Of a DNA stretch of 37,884 bases, positions 29,860-37,296 are shown piece by piece. The notes beneath the pieces are model-generated. The model was given only the letters and a program-made list of their open reading frames with translations, did no database searches and was not told where the DNA came from. The position numbers and the translations under genes are program-made. The first letter of the stretch is position 1. Each line of letters starts with the position of its first letter. Location: the NCBI GenBank assembly GCA_002049455.2, contig KV919259.1, positions 1 through 37,884 of the forward strand, given 5' to 3'. Origin of the DNA: Porphyra umbilicalis. Taxonomy: Eukaryota > Rhodophyta > Bangiophyceae > Bangiales > Bangiaceae.

Positions 29860-31980
29860 ATGTCTTTCTCGGTGCACATAGACGACCTTGCGGCCCAACC
29901 GCGGGCAGCAACAGCCGCGGGCGAGGGGACCGCGGCGCCAGCGCCGGGGCGACGGCACGCGGCGACAGCCGCGAGCGCGCAGACGGCGGCGCAAGCGCGG
30001 GGGCAACCGCGGGCATCAACAGCCGCGGGCGAGGGGACCGCGGCGCCAGCGCAGAGGCAACCGCGAGCCGCAACAGCCGCGGGCGAGGGGACCGCGGCGC
30101 CAGCGCCGGGGCGACGGCACGCGGCGACAGCCGCGAGCGAGCAAACGCCAGCGCAAGCGCGGGGGCAACCGCGGGCACGAAAAGCCGCGGGCGAGGGGAC
30201 CGCGGCGCCAGCGCAAAGGCAACCGCGGGCCGCAACAGCCGCGGGCGAGGGGATCGCGGCGCCAGCGCCGGGGCGACGGCACGCGGCGACAGCCGCGAGC
30301 GCGCAGACGGCGGCGCAAGCGCGGGGGCAACCGCGGGCACCAACAGCCGCGGGCGAGGGGACCGCGGCGCCAGCGCCGGGGCGACGGCACACGGGGACAG
30401 CCGCGAGCGAGCAAACGCCAGCGCAAGCGCGGGGGCAACCGCGGGCACGAAGAGCCGCGGGCGAGGGGACCGCGGCGCCAGCGCAGAGGCAACCGCGGGC
30501 AGCAACAGCCTCGGGCGAGGGGAACTCGGCGCCAGCGCCGGGGCAACCGCGGGCACGAAAAGCCGCGGGCGAGGGGACCGCGGCGCCAGCGCGGAGACAA
30601 CCGCGGGCCGCAACAGCCGCGGGCGAGGGGACCGCGGCGCCAGCGCCGGGGCGACGGCACGCGGCGACAGCCGCAAGCGCGCAGACGGCGGCGCAAGCGC
30701 GGGGGCAACCGCGGGCACCAACAGCCGCGGGCGAGGGGACCGCGGCGCCAGCGCCGGGGCGACGGCACACGGCGACAGCCGCTAGCGAGCAAACGCCAGC
30801 GCAAGCGCGGGGGCAACCGCGGGCACGAAAAGCCGCGGGCGAGGGGACCGCGGCGCCAGGGCAGAGGCAACAGCGGGCAGCAACAGCCGCGGGCGAGGGG
30901 ACCGCGGCGCCAGCGCCGGGGCGACGGCACGCGGCGACAGCCGCGAGCGCGCAGACGGCGGCGCAAGCGCGGGGGCAACCGCGGGCACCAACAGCCGCGG
31001 GCGAGGGGACCGCGGCGCCAGCGCCGGGGCGCCGGCACACGGTGACAGCCGCAAGCGAGCAAACGCCAGCGCAAGTGCGGGGGCAACCGCGGGCACGAAA
31101 AGCCGCGGGCGAGGGGACCGCGGCGCCAGCGCAGAGGCAACCGCGGGCAGCAACAGCCTCGGGCGAGGGGACCTCGGCGCCAGCGCCGGGGCAACCGCGG
31201 GCACGAAAAGCCGCGGGCGAGGGGACCGCGGCGCCAGCGCGGAGGCAACCGCGGGCCGCAACAGCCGCGGGCGAGGGGACCGCGGCGCCAGCGCCGGGGC
31301 GACGGCACGCGGCGACAGCCTCAAGCGCGCAGACGGCGGCGCAAGCGCGGGGGCAACCGCGGGCACCAACAGCCGCGGGCGAGGGGAGCGCGGCGCCAGC
31401 GCCGGGGCGACGGCACACGGCGACAGCCGCGAGCGAGCAAACGCCAGCGCAAGCGCGGGGGCAACCGCGGGCACGAAAAGCCGCGGGCGAGGGGACCGCG
31501 GCGTCAGGGCAGAGGCAACAGCGGGCAGCAACAGCCGCGGGCGAGGGGACCGCGGCGCCAGCGCCGGGGCGACGCCACGCGGCGACAGCCGCGAGCGCGC
31601 AGACGGTGGCGCAAGCGCGGGGGCAACCGCGGGCACCAACAGCCGCGGGCGAGGGGACCGCGGCGCCAGCGCCGGGGCGACGGCCCACGGCGACAGCCGC
31701 GAGCGAGCAAACGCCAGCGCAAGCGCGGGGGCAACCGCGGGCACGAAAAGCCGCGGGCGAGGGGACCGCGGCGCCAGGGCAGAGGCAACAGCGGGCAGCA
31801 ACAGCCGCGGGCGAGGGGACCGCGGCGCCAGCGCCGGGGCGACGGCACGCGGCGACAGCCGCGAGCGCGCAGACGGCGGCGCAAGCGCGGGGGCAACCGC
31901 GGGCACCAACAGCCGCGGGCGAGGGGACCGCGGCGCTAGCCCGCGGGCGACGGCGGGGGGCAACAGGCGGGCAGCGGTAG
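29860..31980 (+). CDS. open frame of 38 x 18-residue repeats (repeat protein or satellite)
   Basis: 706 residues: a 12-residue unique start (MSFSVHIDDLAA), 38 consecutive 18-residue units with no length change, and a short unique end before TAG. Unit types are QPRA(A/S/P)TAAGEGTAAPAPG, RRHAATAASAQTAAQARG, RRHTATAASEQTPAQARG and QPRARKAAGEGTAAPAQR. Composition is Ala, Arg, Gln, Gly and Pro only, strongly basic, with no known domain. AATAAA follows at 32125. For a protein: intact frame over 2.1 kb, an ATG, a polyadenylation-type signal. Against: the minus strand is open too, since a 54-bp stop-free unit leaves every frame open, and most differences between units change the residue. I rank an unselected minisatellite and a real low-complexity protein about equal. 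Confidence 0.4.
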   Translation: MSFSVHIDDLAAQPRAATAAGEGTAAPAPGRRHAATAASAQTAAQARGQPRASTAAGEGTAAPAQRQPRAATAAGEGTAAPAPGRRHAATAASEQTPAQARGQPRARKAAGEGTAAPAQRQPRAATAAGEGIAAPAPGRRHAATAASAQTAAQARGQPRAPTAAGEGTAAPAPGRRHTGTAASEQTPAQARGQPRARRAAGEGTAAPAQRQPRAATASGEGNSAPAPGQPRARKAAGEGTAAPARRQPRAATAAGEGTAAPAPGRRHAATAASAQTAAQARGQPRAPTAAGEGTAAPAPGRRHTATAASEQTPAQARGQPRARKAAGEGTAAPGQRQQRAATAAGEGTAAPAPGRRHAATAASAQTAAQARGQPRAPTAAGEGTAAPAPGRRHTVTAASEQTPAQVRGQPRARKAAGEGTAAPAQRQPRAATASGEGTSAPAPGQPRARKAAGEGTAAPARRQPRAATAAGEGTAAPAPGRRHAATASSAQTAAQARGQPRAPTAAGEGSAAPAPGRRHTATAASEQTPAQARGQPRARKAAGEGTAASGQRQQRAATAAGEGTAAPAPGRRHAATAASAQTVAQARGQPRAPTAAGEGTAAPAPGRRPTATAASEQTPAQARGQPRARKAAGEGTAAPGQRQQRAATAAGEGTAAPAPGRRHAATAASAQTAAQARGQPRAPTAAGEGTAALARGRRRGATGGQR
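29896..31947. repeat. 54-bp minisatellite, 38 copies, with higher-order structure
   Basis: Every unit is exactly 54 bp and contains CCGCGG next to GGCGCC in the majority type. Units come in a fixed order of five types (270 bp). Two-unit insertions (units 12-13 and 24-25) make a 12-unit, 648-bp super-period: units 7-18 repeat as 19-30, and 31-38 start a third copy. This points to recent unequal exchange or conversion of large blocks. Confidence 0.9.
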
Positions 31981-32124
31981 ACGCGGGCGAGCGTTGCTGC
32001 CCGGTGTGGGCCGCCCGTTCGCACGTCGCCGCAGGCCCGAGTTCGGAGCCGCACGCGAACGCGGGCGAGCGGTGAGCGCCGAGTACATTTCATCGAATGT
32101 TCTCGGCCAGCATGACAGTGCGAC

Positions 32125-32130
32125 AATAAA
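32125..32130 (+). terminator. AATAAA polyadenylation-type signal after the 54-bp repeat frame
   Basis: AATAAAATAAAAAT, 145 nt past the TAG at 31980, in an AT-rich pocket. Such signals are rare in this GC-rich window. Confidence 0.4.
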
Positions 32131-32735
32131 ATAAAAATAGTTCTGCCGAAATCGGTGTTGTTTTTGGAGTATGTGGGCATGTTCAAATTAGAGGTCGCGT
32201 GATTGACTGTACAGCCCCCGTAAGACCCCGTCTCGCGTTCTCAACTTTTGTGGCGCAAATACATGCAGATGTCTTGCTGTCCGTGCTTCGTATCTCAACG
32301 CCACCGCTCAAATGGAACGAGAGGGCGCGGGGGATGTTCGCTTTCCCGCATGGGGATCAGCCCCGCGCGAAGGCCGCCCCTCCCACAACGATCTGCCGCA
32401 CCGCCAGCGGCGGGGGTCGTGGGCCGGCACTGGCGGCGCGGCGCGCCCGCTGCGCCGACCGCTGCCGGGCGGCCAGTGCGGCGCGAGCGCGGCGCAGTAG
32501 AGCTTTCTACCCTCGCCGCCGCTGCTGCGGCCGCGGCGCGGCGTTATCGCGCCCGGTGACGCAACGGCCACGCTGGCGGCGGCGACACGGGCAGCGTGCC
32601 GCCGACGCTGTTGGCGGCGAAGCGCGGCGGGGACGACGGCGGCGGGCGGTCGGTGCCGTGTGCAGCGGCCGACGGCGACGGGAAGGGCCGCGGGCTGATT
32701 GGGGGGGGGGGGTGGCGGGGAACGGGGGGGGGGGG

Positions 32736-33174
32736 TCTCTGCCACCGCCGCTGCCGCACCATGGCGCAGCGCGCGCCCCTGCGCGTCGGCAATGGCGGCC
32801 GCGGCGGCACGGCGGGGGGGTTGGCGGGGGGGGGGGGGGGGGGGGTCTTTGCCACCGCCGCTGCCGCATCGTGGCGCGGCGCCCGCCCCTGCGCGTCGGC
32901 AATGGCGGCCGCGGCGGCACGGCGGGGGGGTTGGCGGGGGGGGGGGGGGGGGGGTCTTTGCCACCGCCGCTGCCGCACCGTGGCGCGGCGCCCGCCCCTG
33001 CGCGTCGGCATTGGCGGCCGCGGCGGCACAGCGGGGGGGTTGGCGGGGGGGGGGGTGGGGGGGGTCTCTGCCACCGCCGCTGCCGCACCGTGGCGCAGCG
33101 CGCGCCCCGGCGCGTCGGCAATGGCGGCCGCGGCGGCACGGGCGGCGCGTCGCCAACGCTTTTGGCGGGGGGGC
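32736..33174. repeat. about 110-bp tandem repeat, four copies, with long G tracts
   Basis: Copies start at 32736, 32846, 32955 and 33065. Each has TCT(C/T)TGCCACCGCCGCTGC, GGCGCG and GCGTCGGCA blocks, GGCGGCCGCGGCGGCAC, then GTTGGC and a G tract. Up to about 20 G end copies 1 and 2; the tract is interrupted in copy 3, and copy 4 decays. On the plus strand the G runs could form G-quadruplexes. Confidence 0.85.
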
Positions 33175-33629
33175 GCGGCGGCCGCAAGAGCGGCGGGTCC
33201 CTGCGGCCAGACTGCCGTTGGCGACCACGTCGGCGACGCACTCGCCACCCCTGCAGGGGCGACCGTCGCGTCAACCGCTGTGGACGCGACGGTCCCAACC
33301 GCCGCCGCCGTTGCCGTTGCCATGGATGTCACCGTCCGTGCCGGCAACGTCGACGGCGCGCGGTGGCGGCGGCGGTGGCGTGGGCGGCGGCGGCGGCGGC
33401 GCAAGCGGCGGTGGCGTGCCCGTGGCCACTCCACGGCGTCTCGTGCCGCAGTCCCCGCACCCCACACGGCCGCCTCCCGTCGGCCGCCGCCGCCACCGCC
33501 GCCGCCGCGGGGCTGCACGCGCTGGTGGCTGCCGCCGACGGCGCCGACGGCACGACGCGCCGGCGGTGGCTCTCCCTTTGCCTCCCGTGGGTGGCGACGC
33601 GGGTGCGAGGGCCGCGGCTTCTCCGGATG

Positions 33630-33635
33630 TTTATT
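33630..33635 (-). terminator. AATAAA signal of the histone H3 gene
   Basis: On the minus strand AATAAA lies about 120 nt after the H3 stop. No animal-type histone stem-loop is found between the stop and this signal, so a polyadenylated mRNA is likely. Confidence 0.5.
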
Positions 33636-33755
33636 TTTTTTTTGCACCTACGTTCCATGTCTTACTTGGACTCCATCCCACTCGAGCACCACGTCTCTCA
33701 AAGAAGTAAATGAATGTAGTAAACTCAATGCAAACATGTTCCCACAACGCAAAAG

Positions 33756-34169
33756 CTACGCCCGCTCGCCACGGATGCGGCGGGCAAGCTGAATGTCCTT
33801 GGTCATGACAGTCACACGCTTTCCGTGGATGGCGCACAGTTGAGCGTCCTGGAAGAGGCCCACCAGGTAGGCCTCGGACGCCTCCTGAAGCGCCAGTACA
33901 GCTGACGCCGAAAAGCGAGGAGAGTTGGTGTACTCCTGCGCAATCTCGCGCACCAGCCGCTGGAAGGGGAGCTTGCTGATAAGCAGCTCCCCCGACCGCT
34001 GGAATTTGCGGATGTCCCGCAGGGCGACCGTCCCAGGCCGGTAACGGCGCTTGACTGCGGCCTTGCCACCGGCCTTGTACTTGGTCGCCCGCCTGGCGGC
34101 GGCCCTGGCCAGAGAAGCCGGGGCCTTGCCGCCAGTGGACCGCCGCGCCGTCTGCTTCGTCCGCGCCAT
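33756..34169 (-). CDS. divergent histone H3 variant lacking K9, K27, K56 and K79
   Basis: 137 residues with Met, single exon, start ccATGg. The fold is clearly H3: [58 protein letters not shown], and the exact end [14 protein letters not shown]. The tail begins [16 protein letters not shown], so K4 and K14 are kept and K9 is Arg. Further on, AARRAT replaces AARKSA (K27 to Arg); FQRSG replaces YQKST (K56 to Arg); EYTNSPRF replaces DFKTDLRF (K79 to Thr). The usual RKQLATK acetylation block reads ASLARA. Loop 1 has no insertion and the C-terminus is canonical, which argues against CENP-A. It should pack in nucleosomes but cannot carry the standard heterochromatin or Dot1 marks. C-rich leader on the sense strand (G9 at 34252-34260 and G7 at 34217-34223 in the given strand). 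Confidence 0.95.
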   Translation of the reverse strand: MARTKQTARRSTGGKAPASLARAAARRATKYKAGGKAAVKRRYRPGTVALRDIRKFQRSGELLISKLPFQRLVREIAQEYTNSPRFSASAVLALQEASEAYLVGLFQDAQLCAIHGKRVTVMTKDIQLARRIRGERA

Positions 34170-35070
34170 GGCTGGCGGGGCGCAGGTGTGGTAGCCGCCA
34201 CGGGTGGGGGAGGAGCGGGGGGGCAGGAGGAGGGGAGTTGAGGCGGGGTGAGGGGGGGGGCAGGTCCACGCCAGACAACAGTCAGCGCGGCCGGGCCAGG
34301 TCCCACCAACGGTAGAGGCTGGGGGCGCGGGGGGGGGGAAGGGGGGCAGGGTGCAAGGGGGGACAGGTCAACCCCAGAACACAGCCGGCGAGGCGGGGAC
34401 AGGCCGCACCGCCAGTGGAGGTTGGCGGGGCGGGGATGGGGAAGGGGACGGGCAGAAGGGACGATGCTGCCGGATGACGCCGAGAGGAGATGGCTGGGAT
34501 GGGCTCCTCTATATACCTGGATTGGGTCTGCCTGGGGTGCCGTGGGTGACGGTCACGGCCACTGCCCGGCAGAGACCACCTGGGCAGCACCAGAAAGCCC
34601 TCCGCGACTCAGGTTGGATGCATCAGTGGGGACATTCCATCGCCTTTGTATTGGGCTCGCAGAGTCACCCGAATCCGCCGTCTCTATGACTGGGTTCAAG
34701 CGTGGACATGTACACTTCTTCTCATCTTCGTGAGTTCGTGTTCAATAAAGTGCGGAATGTATTGCAAGAGAAAGGAATGCTTGTCCGAAGAACCGCGCCA
34801 CCCGTACGCTGAAGCCCTACTCAATGCGGGATCGTTCACCACAGATCGCCCCATCTGATCGCCCCCCCAGGGAGCGATCTTCGGATGACAAACCGCCTCC
34901 CCCCAGCTCTGTGAGGTTCCCGCTGTCGCCGCCGTAGATCTCATTCGCAGCCATCCACTCGACGACGTCATACAAACTGCGCGACAGCAACCAATGGGGT
35001 GTGTAGCATATCTCTGCTACCAATTGGCAATTAGCCACGGGTAGCCCCCTTGACTGGCCGAATCCACGGA
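34170..35070. other. H3 upstream region and left flank of the retrotransposon
   Basis: 34170-34450 is the C-rich H3 leader and promoter (minus strand). A TATA-type TATATA at 34510-34515 with CCAAT (minus strand) at 34521-34525 could drive H3 from about 340 nt upstream. From about 34600 GC falls. An AATAAA (plus) lies at 34744-34749. No gene seen. Confidence 0.45.
34510..34515 (-). promoter_or_regulatory. candidate TATA box for histone H3
   Basis: TATATA in a GC-rich setting, with CCAAT a few bases upstream on the minus strand. The distance to the ATG (about 345 nt) requires a long leader, so this is only a candidate. Confidence 0.3.
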
Positions 35071-35394
35071 TGTGTGTGACTCGGCTTGTGGCATGCCCTT
35101 TGGGGGGTTACTTCCGCATTGTTTATTTTTTATTGCTTGTTTGCTTGCCTGTCTTATCTGTCTGCCGGCACTCATTACGATCGCTTGATCGGATGGTCGA
35201 TCGACCAGTGCCGTTGTTTGTATTAAACCACCATGGGTCCGGGGTCGCCGTCGTGGGCACCACCCGGCTCCCCATCGGATGCCCTTCAACAAAAGGTCGT
35301 CTTCCTCGCCGCGACGGCGATAGAACTCGCTTTATTGCTTGGCTACGGTCGGTCTCAGTACACTGGTAATTGAACTAACGTTATTAATACCACA
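35071..35394 (+). repeat. candidate 5' LTR
   Basis: The right edge is good: ...ACCACA, then TT, then a TGG-initial primer-binding site. The left edge is inferred from TGTGTG at 35071-35076, matching the terminal CACA in inverted form; TGTGTAG near 35000 is an alternative. An AT-rich TTTATTTTTTATTG at about 35119-35132 is TATA-like. The 3' LTR is outside the window, so this is unverified. Confidence 0.4.
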
Positions 35395-35623
35395 TTTGGT
35401 GGAGCAGCAGGGGATACCCTCGCCTTCATCGTGCCTCGCGGCACGGTGTCCCCGAGAACTTTCTCGCTGCCTCGTGGCATTGTGACGGTGTCGATACGGT
35501 CGCTTGGCGCGCGGGGCGTAAGCCACCGACTTGTGGGCGTGGTGCCGGGGGCATCACGGTTGAGATCTCCGACGTTGGCGCGCAGGGCGTAAGCCAAGTC
35601 GGAACACTTGTTCAGGTCCCAGT
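35395..35623 (+). promoter_or_regulatory. structured retrotransposon leader before gag
   Basis: It contains two similar tetraloop hairpins, GTGCC-TCGC-GGCAC (about 35430-35443) and TGCC-TCGT-GGCA (about 35468-35479). It also has a direct repeat GGCGCGC(G/A)GGGCGTAAGCCA (about 35506-35525 and 35577-35596). Such duplications in leaders can serve RNA packaging or dimerisation; that role is inferred. Confidence 0.4.
35397..35414 (+). other. candidate primer-binding site (PBS)
   Basis: TGGTGGAGCAGCAGGGGA begins two bases after the CACA LTR end, the usual spacing. It is complementary to a tRNA 3' end ...CTGCTCCACCA. I cannot name the tRNA. Confidence 0.45.
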
Positions 35624-37267
35624 ATGTCTACTGGTGGTACCGGCGGCACTCGGCGAGCCAGAGACGGCAAGTTGCCATCTGGCTACCGGCCGCCGGGCGG
35701 GGGACAAGGCACTCCTGCCGCCTCCGACGCCCCCACGGACGGTGCTCCAACTCCTCCCATCCCTGCGGATCAAGCCGCCTCTGGGCAGATGCAGGTGGTG
35801 GAGAGCCTGAAGGCGGCCGTTGAAGCACTTCAGCGACGCCTAACGGCCCAAGAACAGACTAACGAGTCTCTGGCGCGAGCCAATGACAAGTTGGTCGACG
35901 ACGTCGAGGCCCTGCGCAAGGTCGACTCCCATGAGGAGGAACGCCGTGTGGCTAAGTCTCGCCGCCAGTCGGGCGACAAGACCAAGGACGTCAAGAAGAC
36001 GAACAAGGTGATCAAGGACAAGTCCGTCCGCAAGGACGCTCCGGCTAACGCCGCGCTTTCCTCATCTTCCGACGATTCCGCGTCTGGGTCAAGCCCGACG
36101 TCGTCAGACGACGACAACAACGCGACGGACACGTCCTCTTCGGACGATGGCCACGGGCCCCCACACCCGCCGTCGCCCCCAAGTGGGTCCTCGCCGAGCG
36201 AAAGCTCGAGCGAGTCGGACGCGGCCGCGCGCAAGCGCCCGACGCCCCCCACCAAACGGAAGGAGCGACTTGAAAAAGCCGATAGGATCAAGGTGATCCG
36301 CCCGGCTAATAGCCGCTTCAAGGCCCTCCTGGACTACAGGACGTACTTCCTGATCCGCCGTCAATTGACGTATACGCCTAAAGAGGCACAGCGGTCGCAC
36401 CGTCTCAACAAACGTTTGGACGGAGCGTTCCATGGGCAACAGCCATTCACGGGAGCCCTGCCCTTGGGCATCTTCACGTTCTTGACGACCTTTCGCCGCG
36501 CGTGCGACGCGGCTGGGCTGACGCACGGTCAAGCCCTTCCGCTTATGGTCTTTCGACTAGCCGGCAACGCCAAGATGGCCTTCTCCGGCGCGCTTAACAG
36601 CACCCTCGGACGTAAGCGTTACGCCATCCGTACCTACGGAGATGCCGTCAACTGGCTTCTTTCGAAGTATGCGACACACGCAACCATGGCTAACGCCTAT
36701 CAAGACATCATTACGATGAAGCAACAAGACAACGAGGCGCCCACGGCCTTTGGTCACCGCGTGGAAACGCAATGCGACCTCCTGAACGGTTTGTTCGACA
36801 TCCAAGACGTTAAGGACGTCTTCATCACTGGTCTTTCGGACCTTGTGCAAGCGCACGTCCGGGTACTGAACGACCAGTTCCCCGACCGAACCCTGTCTGA
36901 GACGGTCGCCACCGCCCAGATGTATTGGGACGGTACGAACAAGTTGCGTTTGCAACTCAAGATTACCCGCCCAACGGCGATCAAAGTCGCTTACGCGACA
37001 CAAGACCAGCGGACGACGACGGAACGACCGTTCACACCGGTTCGCACCCCGCCGCCCCCTCGGGCAGCCGTCCCTCAAGCCAATCGGGCTGACATCTGTT
37101 ACAACTGTAACAAGCCGGGGCACTTCGCCGCACAGTGTGCCGAGCCTTATCGCCCTCGCGAGCGTCGGCAACCGCCTATCGGCGTTCATGCCCTTGCCGA
37201 CGGTAACGTCGAGGAAGACGAAGTCGAGCATCCGGCCGACGCCGTGGACGACTCGAAAAACGTCTAG
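35624..37267 (+). CDS. gag: retrotransposon Gag polyprotein
   Basis: 547 residues, start at 35624 (cagtATGT). It begins with a Pro/Gly-rich segment. Next come a clear coiled coil at about residues 58-105 (SLKAAVEALQRRL onward), a Lys-rich stretch, a Ser/Asp acidic disordered region, a capsid-like domain at about 215-450 (FITGLSDLVQAHVRV and SETVATAQMYWDG are typical), and one zinc knuckle CYNCNKPGHFAAQC (37097-37138). It ends in an acidic tail before TAG. It would form the particle that packages the element RNA. The coiled coil N-terminal to capsid is unusual in length. The stop sits inside a frameshift signal that leads into pol. Confidence 0.9.
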   Translation: MSTGGTGGTRRARDGKLPSGYRPPGGGQGTPAASDAPTDGAPTPPIPADQAASGQMQVVESLKAAVEALQRRLTAQEQTNESLARANDKLVDDVEALRKVDSHEEERRVAKSRRQSGDKTKDVKKTNKVIKDKSVRKDAPANAALSSSSDDSASGSSPTSSDDDNNATDTSSSDDGHGPPHPPSPPSGSSPSESSSESDAAARKRPTPPTKRKERLEKADRIKVIRPANSRFKALLDYRTYFLIRRQLTYTPKEAQRSHRLNKRLDGAFHGQQPFTGALPLGIFTFLTTFRRACDAAGLTHGQALPLMVFRLAGNAKMAFSGALNSTLGRKRYAIRTYGDAVNWLLSKYATHATMANAYQDIITMKQQDNEAPTAFGHRVETQCDLLNGLFDIQDVKDVFITGLSDLVQAHVRVLNDQFPDRTLSETVATAQMYWDGTNKLRLQLKITRPTAIKVAYATQDQRTTTERPFTPVRTPPPPRAAVPQANRADICYNCNKPGHFAAQCAEPYRPRERRQPPIGVHALADGNVEEDEVEHPADAVDDSKNV

Positions 37268-37296
37268 GCCGGGTGCCCGACTTGGGGTTGCCCGGC
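37255..37296 (+). promoter_or_regulatory. -1 ribosomal frameshift signal between gag and pol
   Basis: Heptamer G AAA AAC at 37255-37261, in register with gag codons, then a 6-nt spacer including the gag TAG. After it comes a hairpin: GCCGGG (37268-37273) pairs perfectly with CCCGGC (37291-37296), with an inner CCC (37276-37278) against GGG (37285-37287). Spacing and stem strength are as in known -1 sites. The first base of the heptamer is G rather than A, a weaker form. Confidence 0.75.

Larger units (their letters stand above)
31981..33755. other. GC-rich region with tandem G-tract repeats; coding state undecided
   Basis: 31981-32200 has an AATAAA-type signal and AT-rich sequence. 32350-33600 is very GC-rich and open on both strands. 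Plus-strand ALATPAGATVASTAVDATV and minus-strand protein-like stretches are equally plausible, so I do not call a gene. 32736-33174 is a four-copy tandem repeat. 33600-33755 is the 3' flank of the histone gene. Confidence 0.45.

Noticed and set aside
29896..31947. CRISPR-like array
   Set aside because: Contiguous 54-bp repeats without spacers, in a eukaryotic context: a minisatellite.
29667..32186. Minus-strand open frame through the 54-bp repeats
   Set aside because: A stop-free 54-bp unit keeps all frames open. The plus frame has the unique start and end segments and a downstream AATAAA.
32544..33647. Minus-strand 367-residue open frame downstream of H3
   Set aside because: It runs through variable G tracts of the tandem repeat and overlaps the H3 3' signal. 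Plus-strand frames are equally open.
33756..34169. H3 gene as a CENP-A (centromeric H3)
   Set aside because: No loop-1 insertion, a canonical RRIRGERA end and a normal ARTKQTAR tail start.
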